A model generated the notes under the pieces. The model was not told the origin of the DNA. It did not search any database and worked only from the letters and a program-made list of their open reading frames with translations. A program made the position numbers and the translations under genes. From Acholoe squamosa (Eukaryota > Annelida > Polychaeta > Phyllodocida > Polynoidae): a DNA stretch of 64,000 nucleotides. Shown piece by piece: positions 55,116 to 64,000 of the stretch; position 1 is the stretch's first letter, and every line of letters starts with the position of its first letter. The DNA is taken from contig OX439043.1 of the NCBI GenBank assembly GCA_949317995.1, positions 3,464,501 to 3,528,500 of the forward strand, read 5' to 3'.

Positions 55116-55978
55116 CACTGGGACAGGGCCATCCTGGATCATTCCGGGTTATCACTTTAGGAAGTTAGAATAACTGTATCAATGATATGATTAGATGTCC
55201 TACGTTAAGGATTTTCGGTTTTAAAACCAACTAAGGTTCTGTGTACCTGTATCAGTTTTGTAGGTAGGTAGGCTATCTATATCGCACAGATATTGTCCGT
55301 CCATTGTCAGGTATTGCATGCAGTATGTACACCATTAGACAGGAGATTCTCTTCATTGACTTGGTGAAGACAAGCTTCAATTCGGTCACTTCCCTGACAA
55401 TATGTTTGACTGGAATAGACTTGATGGTTATTGCAGGAATCTCACAGTTTGATACATGTATGTATGTTTTATTTTGACAGTTGAGAACACTTTCGCGTGG
55501 AACCAATCGCCGTTTGTAACTTGTATATTTTCCATTGTGTAAAGAATAATAAACAATCTTTCTGTTTCTGTTCTTTTACAGAATAAATGAGGAAAACGTG
55601 ACGACAGCAGACCGACATTTTTGAGAGAAGCTGGTACCCGACCTGCTGTAGGACTTTAAGAGGCAATCAGCGGCAGTAGAACGTTACGTTAACTTAGAGG
55701 GACGCTGCTCCTTATACATTTCAAATTTATCAAAACCTGACGACATTCCCCCAAATTTGGCGGGAAAAGATAAAGAATTTCGGCTTTAAGGTCGCTGCTG
55801 CAAGATTCCCTTCACCTTCTCCCCACCCTTCAACCCCACCACGACCGTGGACGCTACCGCCGCCCTTGGAGTACCCCTGCTTCCGGTTGGGAGCGGAACC
55901 GGAAGTCGCGAAGGGCGCGGCAGGAAGTGCCCGGTGTCGGCGGTTGTGACGTCTGCATGCCGGGAGTATACGACCCCC

Positions 55979-56449
55979 ATGGCGCCCGGAGGTCGCTGTG
56001 GCGGCATCTGCAGCATGAAGCAGACGACACTTACAGCAGCAGGAGACGCTGTGTGCGCGTGCCGCCCCGTACAACACCAGCAGACGACATTTGCCTGTTG
56101 CCGCCACACGGGGGCGGCGTCCGCCTGTGCTGCTGGATCCCGGGTAGGGCGGTGTAAGGGGCGGGCGGCAGCCTCCAGGTGTGCCGCGTACCGGCCTGCG
56201 TCTCCCGGCACGACTCCAGGTGAGGTCCCTTATCACGGTGTGGCCGCCCCCGGCAGGTACAGGAGGACCCTGTGGTACCTGTGGCTGCTGGTGGCCGTGC
56301 TACTGGGACCCGGCCCTGGAGGACCGTCAGGGGGTGGAATGGGGCTCGTAAGGGCAGAACCTGTACACCACTCACGGTCTTATAAGGACGAATTCGGACT
56401 AGAACCCCCAAGACGAGTGTTTGGTGTCAAGACCTTCCAACAAGGATTG
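55979..56449 (+). CDS. First coding exon of an unidentified membrane or secreted protein
   Basis: Product not recognised. The first in-frame ATG is at 55979 in strong context (CCCCCATGG); the open frame extends further up but without an ATG. The exon is CpG-rich and ends with a canonical donor, ATTG/GTGAGT, after 157 codons, phase 0. The first 95 or so residues are Cys/Ala/Gly/Arg-rich and low in complexity. Then comes RRTLWYLWLLVAVLLG, a basic flank plus a hydrophobic segment suited to a signal anchor or late signal peptide. It is followed by a Gly/Pro linker and the polar RAEPVHHSRSYKDEFGLEPP, RRVFGVKTFQQGL. The charged ordered tail and strong donor argue for a real gene. Two GCAGACGACA motifs lie inside. 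A competing donor, CTCCAG/GTGAGG at 56219, could end the exon earlier. The remaining exons would be to the right, beyond or around the LTR element. Confidence 0.5.
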
Positions 56450-56539
56450 GTGAGTACAATTTTGTATGCATATAGTCCAGATAAGATTAGAAGATAACAT
56501 GCAGTACGTTAAGTCTTTCAGCGAGCTGCAGTGACGGAT

Positions 56540-56665
56540 ATATTTAAGGGGCCGCTAATACATGAATGCATCATGCCTATTGGTCGTCATGATGCATGAA
56601 TGCAGCCCTGGTGAGTAACTCACCAGGGCTGCATGAATGCATCATGACGACGCTACAGGATTGGT
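56540..56665 (+). mobile_element. Family A first-hairpin copy in the putative intron
   Basis: GGGCCGCTAATACATGAATG CATCATGCC outer stem, then a perfect hairpin CATGATGCATGAATGCAGCCC..CTCACCAGGGCTGCATGAATG, then the linker start CTACAGGATTGG. It lies just downstream of the splice donor at 56449. Confidence 0.75.
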
Positions 56666-56769
56666 ACAGCAAGGATAGCCATGCAGATGAACGCACTTAT
56701 AAAATAGGAACGGCAATTTTCTTTCACAGCATTATTTTACAAGATAAATGACGTTCTTACAGGTCGTTG

Positions 56770-56900
56770 TGATTAATGTTCGTCATGATGCATGGATGCA
56801 GCCCTACAAACCAGTGCTTCATCCACGCATCATGCCGACCCTGCAAGGTTGATACACTCCTATAAAGTCCACATGATGCACCAATGAAGTGCTGTTAACC
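56770..56900 (+). mobile_element. Family A second partial copy
   Basis: GTTCGTCATGATGCATGGATGC hairpin, linker CTGCAAGGTTGATACACTCC, start of hairpin 2 (CACCAATGAAGTGCTG) and then lost. Confidence 0.7.
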
Positions 56901-56904
56901 CCTT

Positions 56905-57074
56905 CCACCCCATAAGGCAGAATATGCACGTGTAGGGTTATATCTGCGGAGCTTTGGTATTATGATGCAATGTTATATAACATATAATATTGGAATCTTA
57001 TCAAATGTCATTTATTTGTATATTGATGTTGCAAAAGCATTTTGATACATATATTTGGTTAGAAATATGATGGG
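56905..57074. other. Short gap before the LTR
   Basis: AT-rich, no feature recognised. Confidence 0.4.
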
Positions 57075-57869
57075 TGTTAGAATGCAACTGTGTGGGCTGT
57101 CAGCTCCAGGGTGGAGGTGGAGGTGCTAAAGCTGGTACTCCCACTTAGTTTCAGTGCCACCAGCCCCCCCCCCCCCACCTCCACCACTCAGGGTGTGACA
57201 ACCAAGCCACACACTAGTTGGGACTTGTTCAATGCCCAAATATGGTTATAGCAGGCTAACAATTATGAGGTTAAATAGAGTTGGAAAGGTTAGAGACAGT
57301 CAGTAGCAGTCCAGAGAGCAAGAAGCTAGGAGCCTAGTAGCAGCAGTTCCCAGTGTGGAGTGGCTATGGGAGCAGATATAGCCAGGGACTGCTAGGACTC
57401 TAGGGGTGGGTTATATATGCTACCAGGAACCTGTAGCATTATAACCCTAAAGGTACTGTGACTTTACTTAGAACCCTCTGCCTGTTTTAATGTTGTATTT
57501 TGTTAAGCTCTGGGACCTGAACTTTATTATATTGTGAACTGTGTATGGCTATGTACTGTGAGACTGGTACTGGATATTTGATAATATGAACTACTATTGA
57601 GAATATTGTGACCTTTTGATGGATATCTCCTGAGATAGTGAGTAACATTAATAAATATATTATAAACCGCATACTAGCTTCCCATTTGGTATTTTGTAAT
57701 ATATTTTGATCCCTAAAACCTTGATATTAAGCCATAAGTGAAATATGGTGTAATTATAGTAGAAAGCAATCACTTTTAGGCAGAAGGCCCAAATTCTGCC
57801 TTTACCTAATCTGTGTGCGGTCATATCTGTCCCACAAAGTGACGGTAGGCAATCAGCCTTACCCTAACA
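57075..57869 (+). repeat. 5' LTR of the Ty3/Gypsy element
   Basis: Begins TGTTAG and ends CTAACA, about 795 bp, the usual TG..CA inverted ends. TATATATGC near 57412 and AATAAA near 57650 are reasonable promoter and polyadenylation signals. The primer-binding region would start at TTGCGACTGGTGG (57870). The boundaries are inferred without the partner LTR. Confidence 0.75.
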
Positions 57870-57914
57870 TTGCGACTGGTGGATTATCCCAAATAGGTTA
57901 CTCACAAATTCAAA

Positions 57915-59222
57915 ATGTCACAAGATAGAGAATTAAGATCTGGCAGGATCTTTGGTCAAAATCTTGAAGATGCCAATATCCAAGGTCTATATCAAGCCAT
58001 AGCTCAGATGTTTGAACACAATGTTCAAACTATGGAGCAAAGAACAGAGCAACAAATAGAACAATTGTTTGAGAGGCAGAGGGGGGAGATCAATGCTTTG
58101 GGCCAAGGTCAAGGTCAGGGCCAAGGTCAAGGTCAAGACCAGGGTGATAGACCGAATGTCTATCATTTAGGGAGCAGGTCAGCATATGCAAAACCACCAA
58201 TTAATTTTAAGAACAGTGCTAATATGGATCCATCAATATGGATGGAAGATTTTGAACGCTATGTAAAGGTGCCAGGTCTTATGAATACTGATGCCGAGCT
58301 TCTTAGGATTTTTCCTACCTATCTTGAGGGCCCAGCTAGAGACTGGTACATAGTCAGCAAAGTGAAGGACAAAGCCACATGGGCTGAGGTGAGGAAAGCC
58401 TTTCTAGACAATTTCACCAAAGTGACTAATGCTGAGTTTGAAAGGTTGTCTAGGTTATCCATGAGGCCAGATCAGGAGTTGGAAGACTTTATAATTCAGG
58501 CTTCCTATGCCTACCGGCGAATGGGTCTGAGTGAGACCGATATGATTTTCTCGTTCATCAGGGGGGTGACTAGTCCTTATAGAAAGAAACTCCGGAAAAG
58601 CAATCCAGCCACTTTCCAAGAGGCTATAGACATTTGTAAAGAGGCTGAAGAAGACTTTGACATGAATAAGGACCAGTCTATCCTCGCTAATCAGAGAGAA
58701 ATTCAGGCTATTCTTAAGCAGAGTGCTGACATCACTAAGCAGCAGTCACAAGAGATAAGATTGCTGAAACAGCAGTATGCCTCTGGTGTAGCAACATTTG
58801 GTAGTCAGAACTCTTCAATTAGTGCGGTCCAATCCATTTCACCCAGGGAGTCTGAAAGTGACAGGCTCAGACGTGAGATGGCAGAGCTGAGGAAGATGGT
58901 TGAGGTACGCAACATCACCACAGTTGCCACTATGGATTCCACTCAGAGGTGCTTCAATTGCCGTGGGGTAGGGCATTTCTTCAGGGAGTGCCCTTTACCT
59001 AAGCGACCCTATACTCCGAAGAATCAGAGGAATGGTGGTGGGGGCAACAACCAAGGTACCAGAACTAAGAAAAACAGCGGCAGCAGCTCGGGCAGTAATA
59101 GCAACAGCAGTAGCAGTGATGACGGATTCTACAAAAGGTTCTGTGCTGAGCTGATGAGCAAAGTTCAGAGCTTGGAGGCGAAGCTGGAGAATAAGTCATC
59201 TGCCAACCAGTCGGAAAACTAG
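57915..59222 (+). CDS. gag: Gag of the Ty3/Gypsy element
   Basis: A 435-codon open frame. There is a Gln-rich, coiled-coil-like N-terminal part with a short GQGQ repeat, a retrotransposon gag (capsid-like) domain around residues 75-255, and one CCHC zinc knuckle CFNCRGVGHFFREC near residue 347. A Ser/Asn-rich tail closes it. Length and layout match Ty3/Gypsy gag proteins, which package the element RNA. Confidence 0.9.
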   Translation: MSQDRELRSGRIFGQNLEDANIQGLYQAIAQMFEHNVQTMEQRTEQQIEQLFERQRGEINALGQGQGQGQGQGQDQGDRPNVYHLGSRSAYAKPPINFKNSANMDPSIWMEDFERYVKVPGLMNTDAELLRIFPTYLEGPARDWYIVSKVKDKATWAEVRKAFLDNFTKVTNAEFERLSRLSMRPDQELEDFIIQASYAYRRMGLSETDMIFSFIRGVTSPYRKKLRKSNPATFQEAIDICKEAEEDFDMNKDQSILANQREIQAILKQSADITKQQSQEIRLLKQQYASGVATFGSQNSSISAVQSISPRESESDRLRREMAELRKMVEVRNITTVATMDSTQRCFNCRGVGHFFRECPLPKRPYTPKNQRNGGGGNNQGTRTKKNSGSSSGSNSNSSSSDDGFYKRFCAELMSKVQSLEAKLENKSSANQSEN

Positions 59223-59239
59223 AATCTCCTCCTCCCTGT

Positions 59240-62200
59240 GGGGAAAGAGAGGGGGAAGGTTCTGGCAAGGTAGAGTGTATGTCTGACAAGCAAGTGTCGA
59301 GTTTGTCAGGAAAAAGAGGTAACAGAAGGAATAATAGAAGTTCTAAAAGTAAGAGCACAGATTTTAAAGATAATGTGGTAAATATTACCAGTATATGTAA
59401 TGAGACATCTTGTGTAAAAGTCAAAGATGCAGTTGAGTTAGATTCAAACAGAAAGTATAGTTTCTTGTATAAGAAAGATTATGACATAGATATTCTGACA
59501 TATAAGGATGATGAACACCCTGAGGTAGACAACCGTTGTACAAGCTGTTCTAATGATAATGATTTATATTCCAGTCAGGAGTGTGCCATGGGCAATGTGC
59601 CGTATGAGGATCCAAAGGGGAGACATGACCAGTCCAAGAGAGAGCCGACGGGCGTCAGTGGATCTCGTAGCCCATGCACTAGGGATATGATTTCATCTAT
59701 CTGTGAACGCCAAGACCGACAGCACCAAGAGGGTAAGGCCTACATGGCATCACATCTGTTGTCAGAGAGGAATTGTGTTGAGGTATGCATTGGTCAAACT
59801 TGTGCACGGGCACTTGTTGATACTGGGGCAGACCGTAGTTGTGTAAGTCTTGACTATTACAACCAGGTAAAAGCAAATGGTGGTAAAATAGAGGAATTCT
59901 CTTCACGTGCATGTGTGACATTTGCAGGGGGTCAGGTCAGAGATGCTCATTGTGACATGAGGGGTGTTATTAAGATTGATGGCATTCCTTATGAAGTCAC
60001 ATTTCATGTTATCCCAGGCCTCAGACTAGACATAGTTCTGGGCAGAGATTTCCTAAAACAGTATGGTATGAGCATAGTATATGACCAACCCAAAGAAGTA
60101 GACCAAGAGGACAATAGCCAGAGTATTGTGAGGGCACATGGTAAGTTGGTAGTGCCAGCACATACTGAGATGCTGTGCAGCCTCCCTGTGGATGACATTT
60201 TCAAAGAAGGTATGTTTCTGACTTATGTAGGTTTTAAGGTAGCAAAACAGACAGGATTGTGGACAGCTAGGTGCTGTGTGAGAGTGCATGAGGGCACTGT
60301 ACCTGTGAGATTTGTTAACCTTTCAGACCAGGAAATTGAGGTGAAGCCAGGAACGGCTTTAGGGACGTTGAGTTTGTCCAGAGACGTTGAGGTGATACAG
60401 GTATCTTCAATGGAAATGTTTGAGCCACAGGTTGAAGGCAGGGCACAGAAGCAGGAGGGACAACCCAGTTTCATTCCAGCGGTCGATTATTCTAGGTCAA
60501 AGTTGACGAAGGAGCAGAGAGCACGGATGGATGCCCTTCTAAGAGAGAACTGTGGAGCCTTTGTAGGACCAGATGGTATGGTGGGTTGTACCGATTGGAT
60601 AGAACATGAGATAGAACTGATTCCTGGGGCTAAGCCTGTACAGCAGATGCCTTTCAGGATATCACCCAAAAGAAGAGAACAATTGAAGGCACATATTGAT
60701 GAACAAGTAAGATTGGGAATCTTGGAACCCAGCTACGATGGGGGCTGGTCTAGCCCTGCCTTTCTTGTGTCAAAGAAAAGCGGAAGGCATCGGCTCGTTT
60801 GTGATTATCGAAATCTGAACGCAGTTACAGTGCCACAGTATCTGGCTATTCCAAAGATAGAGGATGCCATTGATGCTGTGGGTCAGATGCAGCCCAATTT
60901 CATTTCAGCTCTCGATTTGCAGATGGCGTTCCATCAAATTCCCATCACAGAGAAGAGCAGAGATAAGACAGGGTTCTTAACTCCATTTGGTAAGTTCAGG
61001 TACAAAAGGATGAGTATGGGATTAATGAATTCCTCTCGTAGTTGCCAGATGGTGGTTGACCTTGTCTTGAAAGGGTTACAGTTCAAAAACTGTATCTGTT
61101 ACATAGATGACATTCTCGTGTTTTCAAACACATTTGAACAACATCTGGAAGACTTGGGTGAGGTTCTGAAAAGAATCCAGAAGGCAGGGCTCAAATTTAA
61201 GCCAGCCAAGTGCATTATTGCAGCACCTGAGGTCCCATTTCTAGGCCATGTCCTGAATAAGGAAGGGATCAGACCAAATCTGGAGAAGATACAAACTATC
61301 AAGGATATCAAAACACCAAAGAATCCCACCAATGTCAGGAGGTTCTTGGGTATGAGTGGCTTCTATAGGAAGTTCATACCCAACTATGCCACAAGAGCAC
61401 GATGTCTGTATGATCTCACAAAGAAGGGAAAGGAGTGGGAATGGACTGAGGAACACACAGAGGCTTTTGAAGATCTCAAGAGGGCTCTGGTATCCGATAA
61501 TCTGCTCTTATATCCTGACTTCAGAAAGGAATTCATTGTGACAACAGATGCCTCAGACTATGGCATCGGTGCAACCTTGAGCCAATATGATAAGGATGAC
61601 AATCTGAGACCAGTGGCCTATACAGCAAAATTGTTCAGCCCAGCCCAAAGAAACTACTCAACTTTAGATAGAGAGTTAGCAGGTATTGTTTATGCTTGCC
61701 TTCATTGGCATGTGTATTTGGAGGGTAAAAGGTTCTTGATAAGAACAGATCATGCACCCCTTCAATATATATTAAACCCAAGGAGCAAGCTGTCACCTAG
61801 GCAAATCAGATGGGCAGCTGATTTGAGACAGTTCACATTTAAAGTAGAGCATGTTAAGGGCAAGGAGAATGTTGTTCCCGACTCTCTGAGTAGGCTGGAA
61901 GGTAAGCCGTATGAGCAGGATGACATTGAGGAGATGATGGAATCATTTCCTATGCTGAGTTCCATCAGTACTAGTGAGATGCAGTCTCTTATGTCTTCTA
62001 AGCCTCCCTCAAAGGTCAGGATTCCAAAGAGGGAGAGAAGGAGAGTCAGAGCAGAGAGAAGGTATAAGAAAAAGATCATGAAGAAATCAGATCATCCAAA
62101 GAAAAGGTTTACTTTCAGTGATAAAATTAGCCCACAACATGATTTGATTCAACAGGAGGAGCATATGTGGTTTGGTCCAGATTTAATGGATCTAGCAGTG

Positions 62201-64000
62201 CTAAGAGCTGAGAACGCACCACATCGAGAGTTTAAAAGAAAGAAGTACACAGCTGAGGTCAAGCGGCAGTCAAAAGATCACTTCCCACTCGTTGGTATCT
62301 CTAGAGAAGAGATGTGGGAAGAGCAGGAGGGTGATGACTTCTGTCATAGTGTGAGGGACTATCTAGTTAATGATAGGTTGCCACTAGATGCAAAGCAAGC
62401 TAGGGCTTTGGTGTTGAGAGAAGCTCATTACACTATAGTGGACAGAATATTGTACTTCATGGATGTCTCATTTGGACCAAAGGCAGAGGTTACAGCACTG
62501 ATTGTTGTGCCCCAAGGGCTAAGGTTGAAGATTTTGATGGCACATCATGATGACCCAATGGGAGGTCATCTTGGTGTCAACAAAATGTTGGGTGCAATGA
62601 GATCCAGGTATTTTTGGCCTAAGATGTCACAGGATGTCACTGATTATTGTGCCTCTTGTGAAGACTGTGCTCAAACAAAGAGAATGACAAGGCCAATTAA
62701 ACCTCCTCTAATCTTAAGAGACCCATGTCCAAGGCCCTTAGACACATGGAACCTAGATGCCCTCGAAAGATTGCCTCCGACACTCAATTTCAATGAACAT
62801 ATATTAGTTCTTGTTGACTATTATTCAAGGTTTGTTGTTTGCTTTGCAGTAAAAGATCTGACAGCAGGCACAGTGTCCAGGGCATTCTACAACAAGATGA
62901 TTTGTAGGTTTGGAACACCAAGACGGTTGGTTATGGACAATGGCAAGTCCTTTGCAAGTAAAGTATTTGAGTCAGTGTGTGCTACCTACAACATCCAACA
63001 ACAATTCAATTCTGTGTTGCATCCTCAGGCCTCAGGTCTTGTTGAGAGAACAAACCGCTCAATATTAGGAGTGATCAGGAATTATGTGAGTGAGAATCAA
63101 AAAGACTGGGACAAGCATCTGGAGGCAGTAGAGTTCAGCTTGAATTCTACACCAGCGTATGCCACAGGGCATACAGCCTTTATGATGAGTCATGGAGTAG
63201 AACCTCTATTTCCAACTGAGAATCAACTCAAATTTGATTCAGAAGAGGTTAAAAGTGTGAATGAACATCTTGCAGATATTCTCAAGTCCCAGGAGATAGC
63301 TGCAGAATGTGCAGGAAGGCACATGAAGCATGTCCAAGAACAGATGAAAAAGCGGTATGATCGTGGAGCATATGATCCAAAATTGAAGGAGGGAGATATA
63401 TGCTGGTTATACTGGCCAAGAATCAAGGACCCAAAGACAAAATTGAAGTTGGCCAAGATATTCCATGGACCATATCTGTTGGTGAGATACCATACTGAAA
63501 CAACAGTGTTTCTGAGACATGCCAAGAGTGGGAAATTTATGAACAGGCCAGTGACAATTATGAGACTAAAGAAGGGATTGTCAAGGGAAGAGGTAGAAAA
63601 GAGATGGGCCAAACCTATGGCTGATGAACCAAATATCCAAGATCCAGAAGATCTAGATGAGGGTGATCTCCCGGTGGACAGTTTCACACTAGAACTGAGA
63701 ATAGAGGAGCCAGATGACGATCAGGTGCTGGAAGATATCCCGAAGGGAGAGGATGAGGAAGATATGGAGGATGGACAGACAAGTGAGCCAGAGACAGTGC
63801 CCACAGAACCACCTCCAACTGATCCTCCAGCGCTGATTCCAGTGAGTCACAGACTTGTGCCCAGGGCAGCAAAGTCGATACCCATCGATGGCCTACCCAC
63901 ATATCATGAAATAACTAAGATTAGTGATGTGTGCAAACCAAGAGGAGAGGGTGTGAAATATTTAGTCCACTTAAAGGATGGAGATACTTTGTGGTTATCT
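59240..64000 (+). CDS. pol: Pol of the Ty3/Gypsy element (continues past window)
   Basis: A long open frame, different from that of gag, as is common in this family, where pol is often reached by ribosomal frameshifting. Parts in order: retropepsin-type protease (LVDTGAD, about 59.8 kb), reverse transcriptase (YIDDILVFS, about 61.1 kb), RNase H (TTDASDYGIGA, about 61.55 kb), and integrase with an HHCC zinc finger (about 62.55-62.7 kb), DD35E-type core (about 62.75-63.06 kb) and a C-terminal GPY-like module (about 63.45 kb). An acidic Pro-rich tail follows. The start is approximate. No chromodomain is seen before the window ends. Confidence 0.9.

Larger units (their letters stand above)
57075..64000 (+). 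mobile_element. Ty3/Gypsy (Metaviridae) LTR retrotransposon, left part
   Basis: Visible parts in order: 5' LTR (57075-57869), primer-binding region, gag, and pol with protease, reverse transcriptase, RNase H and integrase. The RT-before-integrase order is that of Ty3/Gypsy. It runs off the right edge, so the 3' LTR and target duplication cannot be seen. It looks whole as far as visible, which suggests a young insertion; LTR-to-LTR age cannot be estimated here. No envelope-like part is seen. It appears to have landed in the intron or 3' side of the unidentified gene at 56 kb. Confidence 0.9.

Noticed and set aside
55847-55978. Upstream extension of the 56-kb exon to 55847
   Set aside because: That position is GTG, not ATG; the first in-frame ATG with good context is 55979.
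55730-56411. Minus-strand ORFs of 126-168 codons opposite the 56-kb exon
   Set aside because: Antisense shadows in GC-rich DNA where stop codons are rare; Arg/Pro/Ala-rich composition without domains.
59065-63902. Minus-strand ORFs within the LTR element
   Set aside because: Shadows of gag and pol on the opposite strand.

Overview
This window looks like intergenic and intronic DNA from an animal nuclear genome, most likely a marine invertebrate; I cannot name the species. The evidence is the near absence of long coding ORFs, abundant micro- and minisatellites, many short non-autonomous DNA transposons with terminal inverted repeats, tRNA-like SINE-type fragments, GT..AG-type splice signals, promoter motifs of the metazoan NRF1, ETS, CRE, E2F and YY1 types, and a Ty3/Gypsy LTR retrotransposon. 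Nothing suggests bacterial DNA: there are no operons, no Shine-Dalgarno-led genes and no CRISPR array.

Layout. 1-7 kb: a 26-bp satellite, a GGGCAATTG array and a 29-bp array of about 1.36 kb. 7-30 kb: mostly repeat-derived DNA with a 21-bp minisatellite (10.3-11.1 kb), a 34-bp array (15.87 kb), several CT/GA tracts and many dispersed elements. 29.5-34 kb: three long minisatellites almost back to back (49, 25 and 49 bp units). 34-50 kb: scattered MITEs, a 125-bp hairpin with a duplicated arm, a 34-bp array and a 36-bp array. 50.6-52.1 kb: an array built from two unit types, 22 and 32 bp. 53-56.5 kb: promoter-like motifs, then the only convincing host coding exon, a CpG-rich first exon ending at a splice donor at 56449. 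57.07-64 kb: the left part of a Ty3/Gypsy element (5' LTR, gag, pol) that runs off the window and looks whole as far as it can be seen.

The most striking system is a dispersed foldback family, here called family A, with roughly 28 full or partial copies. Full copies are about 240-255 bp and are bounded by TTAA plus CCCTTT..., the target and terminal signature of piggyBac-type transposons. Each has a long outer inverted repeat enclosing two separate inner hairpins, so a single strand could fold into a three-way junction. Several of the window's tandem arrays are made of pieces of this element or start inside a copy of it, so it appears to seed minisatellites. Other repeat families (B and C) sit repeatedly inside family A copies. 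A second unexplained signal is a 10-mer, GCAGACGACA, found at least ten times in five clusters, two of them in the coding exon at 56 kb.

Coordinates of dispersed repeats are read by eye and may be off by a few bases. Family assignments rest on termini and target duplications seen here, not on database searches.
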